Numbered from the stretch's first letter, positions 26,086-34,280 are shown. The stretch is DNA of 64,000 bases from Bradyrhizobium diazoefficiens (GCF_018131015.1 NZ_JAFCJJ010000010.1:148623-212622), one strand, 5' to 3'. A program made the numbers and translations. Notes: generated by a model not told the origin, from the sequence alone.

Positions 26086-26125
26086 GGCGCGACTGTGGTG
26101 ATGCCAGTCGCGCCTTACTTTTTTT
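26086..26125 (+). terminator. Orphan terminator-like hairpin on the plus strand
   Basis: GGCGCGACTG pairs perfectly with CAGTCGCGCC around a 9-base loop, followed by TTAC and seven T. Both adjoining genes are on the minus strand, so no known transcript ends here. Confidence 0.5.
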
Positions 26126-26161
26126 GGCGGAAGTTCTTTTCTTTTGGCGGAAGTTCTTTTC
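26122..26161. repeat. Tandem duplication of a 20-base unit
   Basis: TTTTGGCGGAAGTTCTTTTC occurs twice in direct succession without mismatch, directly after the orphan hairpin. Confidence 0.9.
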
Positions 26162-26242
26162 GCTACCGCCATCGCCAGGAGCTGGACAGCCGGTCCGCCT
26201 CGCCGATGAGCACGCCGCCAGGCACATTCCGAAGTCGGTTTG

Positions 26243-27316
26243 CTAATGGCGGGTCGCCCAGAAGCGACGATCGGCCCAACGGACTTCCTGTCGATAGAAC
26301 GCCGCGCGATGATTGACATAGGCGTCTCGAATGCGGGCGACCTCAGCGGCGTATCCCGAGAGCGCGCCACCATCTCCCTCGAACCAGCGTTGCGCCGCCT
26401 CGGCAGCGGACAGGCCGAGATACAGCGCATTGAACAGGCCTTGCGCTGCGATCGGATCGAATGCGAGTGCGGCGTCGCCGGCCGCCAGCCAGTTCTCGCC
26501 GGCGGCCGTTTCGAGCCAGGCCCCCTGCGCCGCGCAGTAGCCGCGTTCGCCATGATCCCAGCCGGAATCGAGCAACAGACCTCCGAGCATCGGCAATCGC
26601 CGCGCTCGCGCAAGCAGCAGCGGGAGCGTTCGGCCGTCACGGGCGGCAGGTAAATCGGCGTCGGTGTGGAACGCCAGGATGCCCGCCTGCTCCGGCAGCG
26701 GCGCGGCATACCACCATCCGTCGGCTTCGGCTTCGACCTGAACACAGCCGGCGGGCAGCGCGACATTTCGCGCTCTGATCCACGCACAGGCAAGCTTGTC
26801 GTGGACATGGCGAGGACCGGCGACTGAAGTGAGCTGACGCGACCCGCGGCCGGCCGCATCGATCAGGAGACGACTCTCGGCACGGTATGTCCTGCCCTGT
26901 CGCTCGAACCTGACCCGCCAGCCTTGCCCGGCGCGCTCGACGCGCACCACCTTCGCCGGTGACAACAGGCCGGCACCGCGCCGCGAGGCCTCATCGCGCA
27001 TTTGCCGCTCGAATACGACACGATCGATCTGCCAACCGTGGCCGTCGGGACTCGCCAGCGCGTCGCGGATCTCGGGCTCCGGCCCTCCCCACGCGCTGCG
27101 CAGCGCATGCCTGGGAAGATGTCCGCTCCTCACGAAGGCGTCGAGCAGGCCCATGTCGGAGAGCAGGTGCCGGGCGGCGCCCGGCAGCGACTCGCCGATG
27201 CGCCAGGACGGCGCCGCATTGGCTTCGAGCAAAAGCACGCGGCGGAACGGCGCCAAATTGAGGGCCGCAACCGACCCGGCCGTTCCAGCGCCGACGATGA
27301 TGGCATCGAACTGCAA
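26243..27316 (-). CDS. lodB: LodB-like flavoprotein, cofactor maturation enzyme for LodA
   Basis: A 357-residue FAD-dependent oxidoreductase of the halogenase-like group. The FAD-binding glycine motif is IIVGAGTAGS (residues 6-15), followed by WRIGESLPGAAR and, late in the protein, WLAAGDAALAFDPIAAQG, the second FAD-contact motif. Such proteins install the cysteine tryptophylquinone in LodA-type oxidases by hydroxylating the tryptophan. The gene follows lodA by 20 bases on the same strand, the usual order. The frame opens with TTG preceded by AGGTAAGTC; no ATG near the N-terminus fits the FAD motif. The two halogenase-specific signatures are not evident. Confidence 0.85.
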   Translation of the reverse strand: MQFDAIIVGAGTAGSVAALNLAPFRRVLLLEANAAPSWRIGESLPGAARHLLSDMGLLDAFVRSGHLPRHALRSAWGGPEPEIRDALASPDGHGWQIDRVVFERQMRDEASRRGAGLLSPAKVVRVERAGQGWRVRFERQGRTYRAESRLLIDAAGRGSRQLTSVAGPRHVHDKLACAWIRARNVALPAGCVQVEAEADGWWYAAPLPEQAGILAFHTDADLPAARDGRTLPLLLARARRLPMLGGLLLDSGWDHGERGYCAAQGAWLETAAGENWLAAGDAALAFDPIAAQGLFNALYLGLSAAEAAQRWFEGDGGALSGYAAEVARIRDAYVNHRAAFYRQEVRWADRRFWATRH

Positions 27317-27336
27317 GACTTACCTGACCTGAAGAC

Positions 27337-29223
27337 TTATCGGATTTGTACCGGCAGTCCGTGCGGGAAGCGGTTCAGCTTCACGATATCGGCCGTTCGC
27401 GTTGCGGCAGCGGTCACGTGGGGGGCGCCCGCCGCTGCCTTCACGGTTGCAGGCATGATGTGCTGGTCTTCCACTTCGATCACGCGTGGAAACGCATCGG
27501 TGTCGGTCGGTCCGTCGAGCTCCTCGACAACACCGAGCTTGCCGAATTCGCCGACCATGGTGTTGATCTGGACGACGTAGTCCGGATTCTGGATCGGTTC
27601 GATCCAGCTCGCGCGCCTGGCGAAGGCCGCCTTGCGGGCGTCGAGGCTTTCCTTGGGGTTCACGACGATCTGGTAGTCTGCCTGGCTCAGGACTTCGTTC
27701 GGGACCCGGGCAGGCCAGAACGTCGGGGCATAGGGATCATAGGATTTGTCGTATCCCCCGAGGCAACTCGCCGTATCGGTCTGCCACGGCACCGCCATCC
27801 AGCGGGTGATGCCGCCCGCCTGCTGTTGCCAGAGCGGACCGTTGGGCGTCTTGACACTGTCGCTCGTCAGCGTCCTGCGGGGTTTCGGCGGCGTCCATCC
27901 CTCCGGCGCATGCAGAATGCGGAACGGCGCCATATACATGGACGCGGTCCGCATCGGCCATGTCATCTCGCAGCCGGGATGAAACGCGTCGGCGAGGCAG
28001 AATTCGAGCGCCGCGCGGGTCAGAACGTCGCCCTGCTGCTTCACCGGGACGTCCTCGATGGAAGCTGGCGGCCGATGGTTCGGATCGTAGTCGGCCTCGA
28101 AAATTCCCTTCGCCCATTGCGCCAGCATGAACAGCTGCAGATCGGTCAGCGAAGCATTCTGTCGGGGCGTCTGCGCCGCCGGAATGTTCATGGCATCGCC
28201 GTACATCCAGGGCCACGGCTTCGGCGACCAGGAATCGACCTCGAAGCGCCGGAACGAATTGGAGATCGTCTGCCGCTCCTGCGCATGTTCCGCTGCCGCG
28301 CTGGAAAGGCGCGAGAGCGCTTCGGGCGAGGTCAGATCGAACACGCCCTGCCAGCCGAAGCCGGCGGCAAAGCCGGCATTGACCCATTGCAGGCCCGCCA
28401 TACGCTGAAAGACCGGGAGGATGTCCTGCATGAACGAGGGGCGTTCGGGCAGCTTCAGGCTGTTGGACTTGACCGCGACGTCGCGCATCAGATCCCACAT
28501 CGTGCGCACCGATTTCCGCCGCGGGCCGTAATTGGGCGGCGTCACCACGACCCATGCCGGCGTGACCTCGAGCAGCTTGCCGTCCAGGCTGACATCGGCG
28601 GTGACAGGCCCGTCCGAGGTGTCGTCGAACCAGCCGTCATTGTTGGCGAAGTCCTTTGCCGCGCTGCCATCATGCGAGGCCGATACGCCGCGCCCGCCGA
28701 GCACCAGCAGGCGGGCGGCGGCGTCGGTGAATATCTCGCCGAGATAGACCGTCCTGTCCATGAACGCGCCGCTGTCGAACAATGCCGGCTTGGCGTTCGC
28801 ACCGGTCACCGATCTCGGCCCGGGCCGAATCGCAAGCTTGCTGCGATCGGCGATCGTGGAATTGCGCAGCACGGTCGGCGGCGCGGATGCCGCTTCCGGA
28901 ATGTCGAGCGCCAGCTGGAAGGTGTACCAGGCCGCCTTCAAATTTGCGAGTTCGACATGCCAGGTGATCTTTGCGCCGGTGCCCTCGCCGCTCAACTCAC
29001 GAACGATCTCGCCCGCAGCGTTGACGCCGTAAATTCGAAAGCGCGCGGCCTGGCGCTTCAGCGCACCGGTCTTGTCGCGATAGCAGCCGGCTGCAAGCCG
29101 CGGAGGATCCGGCACCTCGGGACCGACGACATAGTCGGACTCGCTGTTTCCGACGCGGGCGATGCCGATCGCAGGATAGATGACGGCACGCACGATCTGG
29201 TCTGCTGCTGCGGGGCCGGTCAT
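27337..29223 (-). CDS. lodA: LodA/GoxA-type quinoprotein amino-acid oxidase
   Basis: A 628-residue member of the cysteine-tryptophylquinone oxidases, which deaminate free amino acids and release hydrogen peroxide. The N-terminus VRAVIYPAIGIARVGNSESD is a family signature. The cofactor residues are predicted to be Cys418 (DAFHPGCEMTWP) and Trp480 (MAVPWQTDTASC), spaced as in characterised members. There is no Sec signal peptide, as is usual for this family. The ATG is preceded by GAGGAGATAATTC. Substrate (lysine, glycine or other) cannot be told apart by eye. Secretion or cytoplasmic location is open; a peroxide-producing antimicrobial role is known for some relatives. Confidence 0.9.
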   Translation of the reverse strand: MTGPAAADQIVRAVIYPAIGIARVGNSESDYVVGPEVPDPPRLAAGCYRDKTGALKRQAARFRIYGVNAAGEIVRELSGEGTGAKITWHVELANLKAAWYTFQLALDIPEAASAPPTVLRNSTIADRSKLAIRPGPRSVTGANAKPALFDSGAFMDRTVYLGEIFTDAAARLLVLGGRGVSASHDGSAAKDFANNDGWFDDTSDGPVTADVSLDGKLLEVTPAWVVVTPPNYGPRRKSVRTMWDLMRDVAVKSNSLKLPERPSFMQDILPVFQRMAGLQWVNAGFAAGFGWQGVFDLTSPEALSRLSSAAAEHAQERQTISNSFRRFEVDSWSPKPWPWMYGDAMNIPAAQTPRQNASLTDLQLFMLAQWAKGIFEADYDPNHRPPASIEDVPVKQQGDVLTRAALEFCLADAFHPGCEMTWPMRTASMYMAPFRILHAPEGWTPPKPRRTLTSDSVKTPNGPLWQQQAGGITRWMAVPWQTDTASCLGGYDKSYDPYAPTFWPARVPNEVLSQADYQIVVNPKESLDARKAAFARRASWIEPIQNPDYVVQINTMVGEFGKLGVVEELDGPTDTDAFPRVIEVEDQHIMPATVKAAAGAPHVTAAATRTADIVKLNRFPHGLPVQIR

Positions 29224-29296
29224 GAATTATCTCCTCGGAATGCGCGAAATGAAGAACTCGATCTGGTAGGCCCGACTGCACCGGCCGCCGCGCCGA

Positions 29297-29401
29297 TCAC
29301 GACACTCGCTTCGGGTCGAGAATCTCGAAATCATTCCCAAAGAGGAAATTGGTGAGCGCCTCGGCAAATCGTGGATAGCTGCAGATTCGGCTCCTCTGCA
29401 T
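29297..29401 (-). CDS. Possible 34-residue peptide gene upstream of lodA
   Basis: An ATG-initiated frame on the minus strand encodes MQRSRICSYPRFAEALTNFL followed by a C-terminal FGNDFEILDPKRVS. The amino-acid mix looks like a folded protein end rather than random translation, and the frame remains open further upstream. It could be a genuine leader peptide, the remnant of a lost gene, or chance. No ribosome site is obvious. Confidence 0.25.
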   Translation of the reverse strand: MQRSRICSYPRFAEALTNFLFGNDFEILDPKRVS

Positions 29402-29449
29402 CGAAGCTTTCGAGAGACGCCGTCGTGAAATTCGTTCGTTTTGAAATCC

Positions 29450-29487
29450 TATTGATCGATAGCATCGCAATTTAGATTGTGTGTCAA
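29450..29487 (-). promoter_or_regulatory. Possible promoter of the lodA-lodB unit
   Basis: A perfect TTGACA occurs on the minus strand at 29487-29482, followed after about 17-19 bases by weak TGCTAT/TATCGA -10 candidates in a low-GC stretch. The -10 is poor, so this is tentative. Confidence 0.3.
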
Positions 29488-29570
29488 TAAGCTTCTACCT
29501 CTGATGGCTCAATGCGCGCCTCTCCGTCTTCCTTACAAATCTCCGCTGACAATGGCCTCGGCCGCGTGCC

Positions 29571-30170
29571 TCACTTCCCCTTCCCAGCCAGCCAGTCCCG
29601 GCCCTCGCCGTAGAGCTTCTCGACTTCAGGTCCGATCAGGCCCGGCATGTCGCGCTTGACCTTGTACCCGATCAGCTCCTGCATGTAGGCGAGGTGGCGA
29701 TAGCCTTCGGGCAGGCCAGCCAGCGCGGTCTGGTCGAGGCGGAGGGTTGCTGCAGGGTCGACCGGGTCGATGCGGTCCTTCTCGTAGATCGGCTGGCGGC
29801 GGACGATGCCCCATTTTCCCTGCCGCTTCTCCAGGAAGTCGTAGAAGCGGCCGGTGCAGACGACGTCGCAGAGCACGTCGTGCACCAGAGCCCGCTGCGA
29901 GATCGTCATCTTGGTTTGCGCAATGGCCCGCTCGCCTGCGAGGTCGATGCTGGTGCCGCCGAGGAAATGCAGGATGCGCACACCCTTCGCAAAGCCCTCC
30001 TGGCTGACCCGCATGAAATCCCGCGCGGGCCCCTGAAACCAGGTGGCGGACATCCAGCCCTCCTCGTGCCAGACGGTGGCAAAGCGCTCCCAGTCGCCGG
30101 CATCGCGCCACACCGCCCAGTTCTCAACGAGGTCGCGAATGGCGAGACGGTCGAGCAGCGGCTGGTCCAT
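29571..30170 (-). CDS. SnoaL-like / NTF2-fold protein
   Basis: A 199-residue protein with an NTF2-like cone in its first 130 residues (DLVENWAVWRDAGDWERFATVWHEEGWM, conserved in the aromatic-ring-associated SnoaL-like group), then an extension with a conserved-looking YRHLAYMQELIGYKVKRDMP. Members act as small hydratases, isomerases or as non-enzymatic ligand binders. The residues needed for a specific reaction are not assignable by eye. It stands alone upstream of phyR's 3' end. The start ATG follows GGAGATGTGCCC. Confidence 0.75.
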   Translation of the reverse strand: MDQPLLDRLAIRDLVENWAVWRDAGDWERFATVWHEEGWMSATWFQGPARDFMRVSQEGFAKGVRILHFLGGTSIDLAGERAIAQTKMTISQRALVHDVLCDVVCTGRFYDFLEKRQGKWGIVRRQPIYEKDRIDPVDPAATLRLDQTALAGLPEGYRHLAYMQELIGYKVKRDMPGLIGPEVEKLYGEGRDWLAGKGK

Positions 30171-30307
30171 GGGCACATCTCCGATTGGGGGATGCAGGAC
30201 GTATGGGCGGCGAACGCGATGCCCGTCAAGCGGCACGAAAAATCCGGCGCGCCCTGCGGCACGCCGGATCAGATCGTTTCGCCAGATAACAGGCCTCGGG
30301 CGCCTTG

Positions 30308-31114
30308 TTACGCCGCGGGCGCTTTTGGCGCGCGGTTGCGCGAGTTGCGCTGGAAGAACAGCGCCTGGCTCGCCACCGCCGACACCATCGCCGGCTGGAA
30401 CGGCTTTGAGATCAGGAACGCCGGCTCGGGACGCTCGCCGGTGAGGAAGCGCTCCGGATAGGCGGTGATGAACACGACCGGAACCTCGAAGGTGCGCAGC
30501 AGCTCGTTGACGGCGTCCAGGCCCGACGAGCCGTCGGCGAGCTGGATGTCGGCGAGGATCAGGCCCGGCCGCTTGTTCTTGGCGAGCGCCACCGCATCGG
30601 CATGGGTGCGGGCGACGCCGACGACATTGTGGCCGAGGTTCTTCACCAGGCTCTCGAGGTCCATGGCGATGAAGGTCTCGTCCTCGATGATCAGCACGTC
30701 GGTGGCGATCTCGGCCGCCATCTCGCGGCCGGCGGCGTCGGCCAGCCGCCTTGTCTCGGCGACGTCGGTGCCGAGCACGTAGGCGACTTCCTCTTCCGAA
30801 AATCCCTCGAGCGACAGCAGCAAGAATGCCTGCCGCGGCAGCGGCGTGATGTTCGACAGCCGCCGCTCGGGCGGCATCGGCAGGGTTGTCACCTCGGAAT
30901 CGTCATTGACCGAGACCGAATTCCAGATCTGGGTGAACAGCCGGAACAGGCCGGCGCGCGGCCCGTGGCTCTCGTCGAGCACCGACGGATCCCCCAGCAT
31001 GGCTTCCAACATGGCTGCGACATAGGCGTCACCGGAGGCCTGGCTGCCCGTAAGGGCACGTGCATACCGGCGCAACAACGGCAAGTGCTCAGCAACAAGC
31101 TGCGAACGGGACAT
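30308..31114 (-). CDS. phyR: PhyR, anti-anti-sigma response regulator of the general stress response
   Basis: A 268-residue protein: an N-terminal sigma-like domain (residues 1-130, with the ECF region-4-like LPRQAFLLLSLEGFSEEEVA) and a C-terminal receiver domain whose phosphoacceptor is Asp189 (LILADIQL), with the acidic pocket in IIEDE and the Lys in LISKPFQ. When phosphorylated, the sigma-like domain binds NepR and frees EcfG. It is divergent from nepR-ecfG, with shared control sequences between. No sensor histidine kinase gene is near, so the kinase is encoded elsewhere. The start was chosen at the ATG after ATGGAGTGGGG. Confidence 0.96.
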   Translation of the reverse strand: MSRSQLVAEHLPLLRRYARALTGSQASGDAYVAAMLEAMLGDPSVLDESHGPRAGLFRLFTQIWNSVSVNDDSEVTTLPMPPERRLSNITPLPRQAFLLLSLEGFSEEEVAYVLGTDVAETRRLADAAGREMAAEIATDVLIIEDETFIAMDLESLVKNLGHNVVGVARTHADAVALAKNKRPGLILADIQLADGSSGLDAVNELLRTFEVPVVFITAYPERFLTGERPEPAFLISKPFQPAMVSAVASQALFFQRNSRNRAPKAPAA

Positions 31115-31189
31115 CCCCACTCCATTCATCATCTTCGGGCCAAGCTTACAGGCATCGAGGGAGGCCCGGGTTCCCCCGCTGGGGCTGAT

Positions 31190-31214
31190 TACGCCTCAGA
31201 TCAAGAAAAGTTCC
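31190..31214 (-). promoter_or_regulatory. Predicted sigma-EcfG promoter of phyR
   Basis: On the minus strand GGAAC, 16 bases, CGTA (one mismatch to CGTT). The GGAAC is half of a 21-base palindrome shared with the nepR promoter. Confidence 0.6.
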
Positions 31215-31229
31215 GCAGCGTGCGGAACT
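31209..31229. promoter_or_regulatory. Palindrome supplying both divergent -35 elements of the phyR/nepR region
   Basis: AGTTCCGCA, 3 bases, TGCGGAACT: a perfect 9-base-arm palindrome. Each arm presents a GGAAC reading outward, one toward phyR and one toward nepR-ecfG, so two EcfG holoenzymes could not easily bind at once. Confidence 0.65.
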
Positions 31230-31248
31230 TTATCTGCCACCTCGCATT
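31224..31248 (+). promoter_or_regulatory. Predicted sigma-EcfG promoter of nepR-ecfG
   Basis: GGAAC, 16 bases, CATT (one mismatch to CGTT) on the plus strand, about 83 bases before nepR. It would make the cassette autoregulated, as known in other alphaproteobacteria. Confidence 0.55.
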
Positions 31249-31330
31249 ACACCCTACCAGGGAACGGCTCCCGGTTGAGAAAACTTCTCTATTTTGCAGT
31301 CACTTAACTCGGGGAAACGTGGAACAGGTC

Positions 31331-31561
31331 ATGAAAGATCTCAAGTCTCAAGCCAGCAAAAGCACGACCCCCGGAAAGGGAGGCCTCACGCCAGAGATCC
31401 AGTCACGGATCGGACACCAGTTGCGCGCCATGTACGACGACGTCGTGCGGCAGGGGGTTCCCGACCGTTTCGCGGAACTGATCAAGAAGCTTGATGCACA
31501 GGGAGGCACTCCCCAAGATAGTGCCAATGGGGGCTCCAACGACAACAATGGGAGGGATTAA
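31331..31561 (+). CDS. nepR: NepR, anti-sigma factor of EcfG
   Basis: A 76-residue protein with the two-helix NepR core IQSRIGHQLRAMYDDVVRQG and VPDRFAELIKKLD, which clamps EcfG or, during stress, phosphorylated PhyR. Both ends are disordered and polar. The ATG is used here; a GTG four codons earlier has the better ribosome site (CGGGGA) and may be the true start. Its stop overlaps the ecfG start by one base, giving matched production of sigma and anti-sigma. Confidence 0.93.
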   Translation: MKDLKSQASKSTTPGKGGLTPEIQSRIGHQLRAMYDDVVRQGVPDRFAELIKKLDAQGGTPQDSANGGSNDNNGRD

Positions 31562-32109
31562 TGCCTCTCACGGACTCCCTGCGTAACGACATCCTGGCGG
31601 CCGTGCCGAGCCTGCGCGCGTTCGCCATCTCTCTCAGCGGCAACGCCGACCGCGCCGACGATCTGGTGCAGGAGACGCTGCTGCGGGCGCTCGCGAACAT
31701 CGACTCGTTCCAGCCCGGCTCCAACCTGCCGGCCTGGCTGTTCACGATCCTGCGCAACCTGTTCCGCTCCGACTATCGCAAGCGGCGGCGGGAGGTGGAG
31801 GACGCCGAGGGCAACTACGCCAAGACGCTGAAGACGCAGCCCTCGCAGAACGCGCATCTGGAATTCGAGGAGTTCCGCACCGCGCTCGACAAGCTTCCGC
31901 AGGACCAGCGCGAAGCCTTGATCCTGGTCGGCGCCTCCGGCTTCTCCTACGAGGACGCGGCCTCGATCTGCGGCTGCGCAGTCGGCACGATCAAGAGCCG
32001 CGTCAACCGCGCGCGCTCGAAGCTCGCGGCGCTGCTTTATGTGGATGGCGCCGAGGATTTCGGGCCCGACGAGACCGTGCGCGCCGTGATCGGCGGCAGC
32101 GGCGGATAG
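31561..32109 (+). CDS. ecfG: EcfG, general stress sigma factor
   Basis: A 182-residue ECF15-type sigma factor. Region 2 is DLVQETLLRALANIDSF with the -10 recognition helix RNLFRSDYRKRRR; region 4 is LPQDQREALILVGASGFSYE followed by the helix-turn-helix CAVGTIKSRVNRARSKL. It directs RNA polymerase to GGAAC...CGTT promoters under starvation, oxidative, osmotic or heat stress. It is translationally coupled to nepR. Candidate targets in this window include sodB, csbD, an RND pump and a small membrane protein. Confidence 0.96.
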   Translation: MPLTDSLRNDILAAVPSLRAFAISLSGNADRADDLVQETLLRALANIDSFQPGSNLPAWLFTILRNLFRSDYRKRRREVEDAEGNYAKTLKTQPSQNAHLEFEEFRTALDKLPQDQREALILVGASGFSYEDAASICGCAVGTIKSRVNRARSKLAALLYVDGAEDFGPDETVRAVIGGSGG

Positions 32110-32181
32110 CGGCTGGCGTCAAGCCAAAACGGACCACCATCGAGGCGGCCGCTGGCGCGGCCGTCTCGACGCGTGTCCGGA

Positions 32182-32895
32182 TCACTCCTCGACGAACGTC
32201 ACCGTGTCGGCAACGCTCGCGCGCGAGGTGCGGTAGCTGTTGACCTTATGGTCGTTGTCGGCATAGCCGAACGAGATGCCGCAGACGACGCGGCGGTCGT
32301 CGGGCAAATTGAAGTGGCGGCGGATCAGGCCGGAATGGCGTGCCAGCGCGGCTTGGGGAATCGTGCCGAGCCCGAGCGCCTGCGCGGCCAGCATGAAATT
32401 GGAGACATAGGCGCCGCAATCGATTGCACCGTAGATGCCGAGTGGCTCGTTGGTGTGGATCACGGCCACATGCGGCGCGCCGAAGAAATTGTAGTTCTCC
32501 AGCGCCTGTTTCGCGTAGGCCATTTTGTCCCCGCGGGCGATGCCGAGCGTGTTGTAGAGCTGAAAGCCGCTCTCGCGGCGGCGTTCGAGATAGACCCCGA
32601 CATATTCGCGCGGCGGCGTAAAATCGTGATCGTCCCCGGCGCCGCTTGCGGCTTCCGCATAGATCGCCTTGCGGAAGCGCTCCCTGGCTTCGCCGCTCGC
32701 GATCAGCACCTGCCAGGGCTGGCTGTTGCACCATGACGCCGTGCGCTGCGCGGTCTTCAGAACATGCTCGATGGTGGCGCGATCGACTTCCCTGGGCAGG
32801 AAGGCGCGGACCGAGTAGCGCTCGTTGAGGAGCTCTTCGAGCACGGAGATGCGGTCTTCGTTGGAATGACGGGCGTTGGGCACTTTGGCATCCAT
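32182..32895 (-). CDS. Nitroreductase-family flavoprotein
   Basis: A 237-residue FMN-dependent oxidoreductase. FMN-binding features include RYSVRAFLPREV near the N-terminus (residues about 27-38), ASWCNSQPWQVLI, and the C-terminal GISFGYAD stretch. It most resembles nitrobenzoate/quinone-type reductases but the substrate is unknown. It is the last gene of the leftward acyl-CoA operon, separated from it by a family B repeat, so it may or may not be co-transcribed. It converges on ecfG. Confidence 0.9.
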   Translation of the reverse strand: MDAKVPNARHSNEDRISVLEELLNERYSVRAFLPREVDRATIEHVLKTAQRTASWCNSQPWQVLIASGEARERFRKAIYAEAASGAGDDHDFTPPREYVGVYLERRRESGFQLYNTLGIARGDKMAYAKQALENYNFFGAPHVAVIHTNEPLGIYGAIDCGAYVSNFMLAAQALGLGTIPQAALARHSGLIRRHFNLPDDRRVVCGISFGYADNDHKVNSYRTSRASVADTVTFVEE

Positions 32896-32909
32896 GGCTT
32901 GACTCGCTT

Positions 32910-33012
32910 TCGTGCCCCGGGGCGCGACGCAGCGCGCTATGGCGATGCGGCGCAGAGCCGGGGCCCATTGTGGCTCCTGGGTCCCGGCTCGCGCTTCGCG
33001 CGTCCGGGACGA
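32910..33012. repeat. Dispersed mosaic repeat, family B, copy 2
   Basis: The form CGTGCCCCGG ... GAGCCGGGGCCCATTGTGGC ... GGGTCCCGGCTCGCG ... CGTCCGGGACG, between the nitroreductase and the first acyl-CoA dehydrogenase gene, inside a same-strand gene row. Confidence 0.85.
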
Positions 33013-33018
33013 TAGGGA

Positions 33019-34263
33019 TCACCGTCCCTTGGTCGGGATCTTGTTGTACGGCACGTCCTTGTCGACGCGAATGTCGCCGGGCAGGCCCAGCACGCGCTCG
33101 GCGATGATATTGCGCAAAATCTCGTCGGTGCCGCCGGCAATGCGCATCCCCGGCGAGGACAGCAGCATCTGCTGGAACTGGCCGTGCGTGGTTTCCTCGG
33201 CATCGGCGGTGAGCACGCCGGCAGCGCCTTGCAGATCCATGGCGTAGGCAGCGATGTCCTGCAGCATCGTTCCCGAGACGAGCTTGCCGATCGAATTTTC
33301 CGGGCCCGGCCGCTCGCCCTTGGACAGCGCCGAGATCGCGCGGTAGCTGGTGTATTTCAATCCGCTCGACTTCACCGCCCAGCTCGCGAGCCTGGAGCGC
33401 ACGGCGGGATCGTCGATGGCGAGCCCGTCCTCCAGCATCAGGTTCGAGCAATAGTCGAACATCTCGGGCACGCCGGTCGCAAGCCGCGCGCCGATCGACA
33501 TGCGCTCGTTCATCAGCGTGGTCAGCGACACGCTCCAGCCCTCGCCGACCGCGCCGAGACGCTGGCTGTCCGGGATCACCACGTCGGTGAAATAGACCTC
33601 GTTGAACTCCTGCATGCCGTTGGCCTGCCTGATCGGCCGCACTTCGACGCCCGGGCTCTTCATGTCCAGGAAGAACATGGTGAGGCCCTTGTGCTTGGGC
33701 ACGTTCGGGTCGGTGCGGGTGATCAAGAGGCCGTAGTCGGAGTAATGCGCGCCGGAGGTCCAGATCTTCTGGCCGTTGATGATCCAGTTGTCGCCCTGTT
33801 TTTCCGCGCGGGTGCGAAGGCCGGCAACGTCGGAGCCGCCGGCGGGCTCGGAGAACAGCTGGCACCAGATCTCCTCACCGGAGGCGAGCTTCGGCAGATA
33901 GCGGCGCTTGTGCTCTTCGCTGCCCCAGGCCATCACGGTCGGGCCGCACATGCCCTCGCCGATCTGGAACGGCTGGGTCAGTTTGCCGTAGACGCCCTCC
34001 TCCTGCTGCCAGATCACCTTCTCGATCGGGGTCGAGCCGCGTCCGCCATATTCCTTCGGCCAGTTCAGGCAGGCCCAGCCGCCGTCCGCCTTCTTCTTCT
34101 GCCAGGCCTTGCCGACCTCGACCATGTCGTGCCTGGCGAGGCGGATGCGGCCGAGCGAGGATGTCGACAGTTCGGCCTCGAGCTCCTTCGGCGCGTTGGC
34201 ATCGATCCATTTGCGCGCGGTCTCGCGGAACGCGGCTTCCTGCGGCGTGTCGTCGAAATTCAT
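33019..34263 (-). CDS. Acyl-CoA dehydrogenase, tandem copy 1
   Basis: A 414-residue FAD enzyme oxidising an acyl-CoA at the alpha-beta bond and passing electrons to ETF. FAD- and substrate-domain motifs include WCQLFSEPAGGSDVAGLRTR, KIWTSGAHYSDYGLLITRTD and GGTDEILRNIIAERVLGLPG. It is very similar to the next gene upstream, with nearly the same N- and C-termini (ending NKIPTKGR), a tandem duplication. The start MNFDDTPQEAAF is clear by comparison. The context suggests branched, dicarboxylic or arylpropanoid acyl-CoA substrates; the exact one is unknown. Confidence 0.92.
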   Translation of the reverse strand: MNFDDTPQEAAFRETARKWIDANAPKELEAELSTSSLGRIRLARHDMVEVGKAWQKKKADGGWACLNWPKEYGGRGSTPIEKVIWQQEEGVYGKLTQPFQIGEGMCGPTVMAWGSEEHKRRYLPKLASGEEIWCQLFSEPAGGSDVAGLRTRAEKQGDNWIINGQKIWTSGAHYSDYGLLITRTDPNVPKHKGLTMFFLDMKSPGVEVRPIRQANGMQEFNEVYFTDVVIPDSQRLGAVGEGWSVSLTTLMNERMSIGARLATGVPEMFDYCSNLMLEDGLAIDDPAVRSRLASWAVKSSGLKYTSYRAISALSKGERPGPENSIGKLVSGTMLQDIAAYAMDLQGAAGVLTADAEETTHGQFQQMLLSSPGMRIAGGTDEILRNIIAERVLGLPGDIRVDKDVPYNKIPTKGR

Positions 34264-34280
34264 CTTCGCACTCTCCTCTC

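Larger units (their letters stand above)
25880..26242. other. Gap with orphan hairpin and a short tandem repeat
   Basis: About 360 bases between the secreted-protein gene and the end of the lodB-like gene. It contains a plus-strand terminator-like hairpin and a 20-base tandem duplication (both listed). No open frame in it has a ribosome site or a recognisable product. Confidence 0.5.
29224..29570. other. Gap upstream of the lodA operon
   Basis: About 350 bases with unusually low GC toward its far end. It holds a possible sigma-70 type promoter and a possible 34-codon open frame, both listed separately. Nothing else is recognised. Confidence 0.5.

Noticed and set aside
31261..31285. A second GGAAC element before nepR
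   Set aside because: No CGTT-like -10 occurs 16 or 17 bases downstream.
30308..32109. An undescribed two-component/sigma system
   Set aside because: Domain order and gene arrangement are those of the known PhyR-NepR-EcfG general stress cassette; only its local promoter layout is notable.
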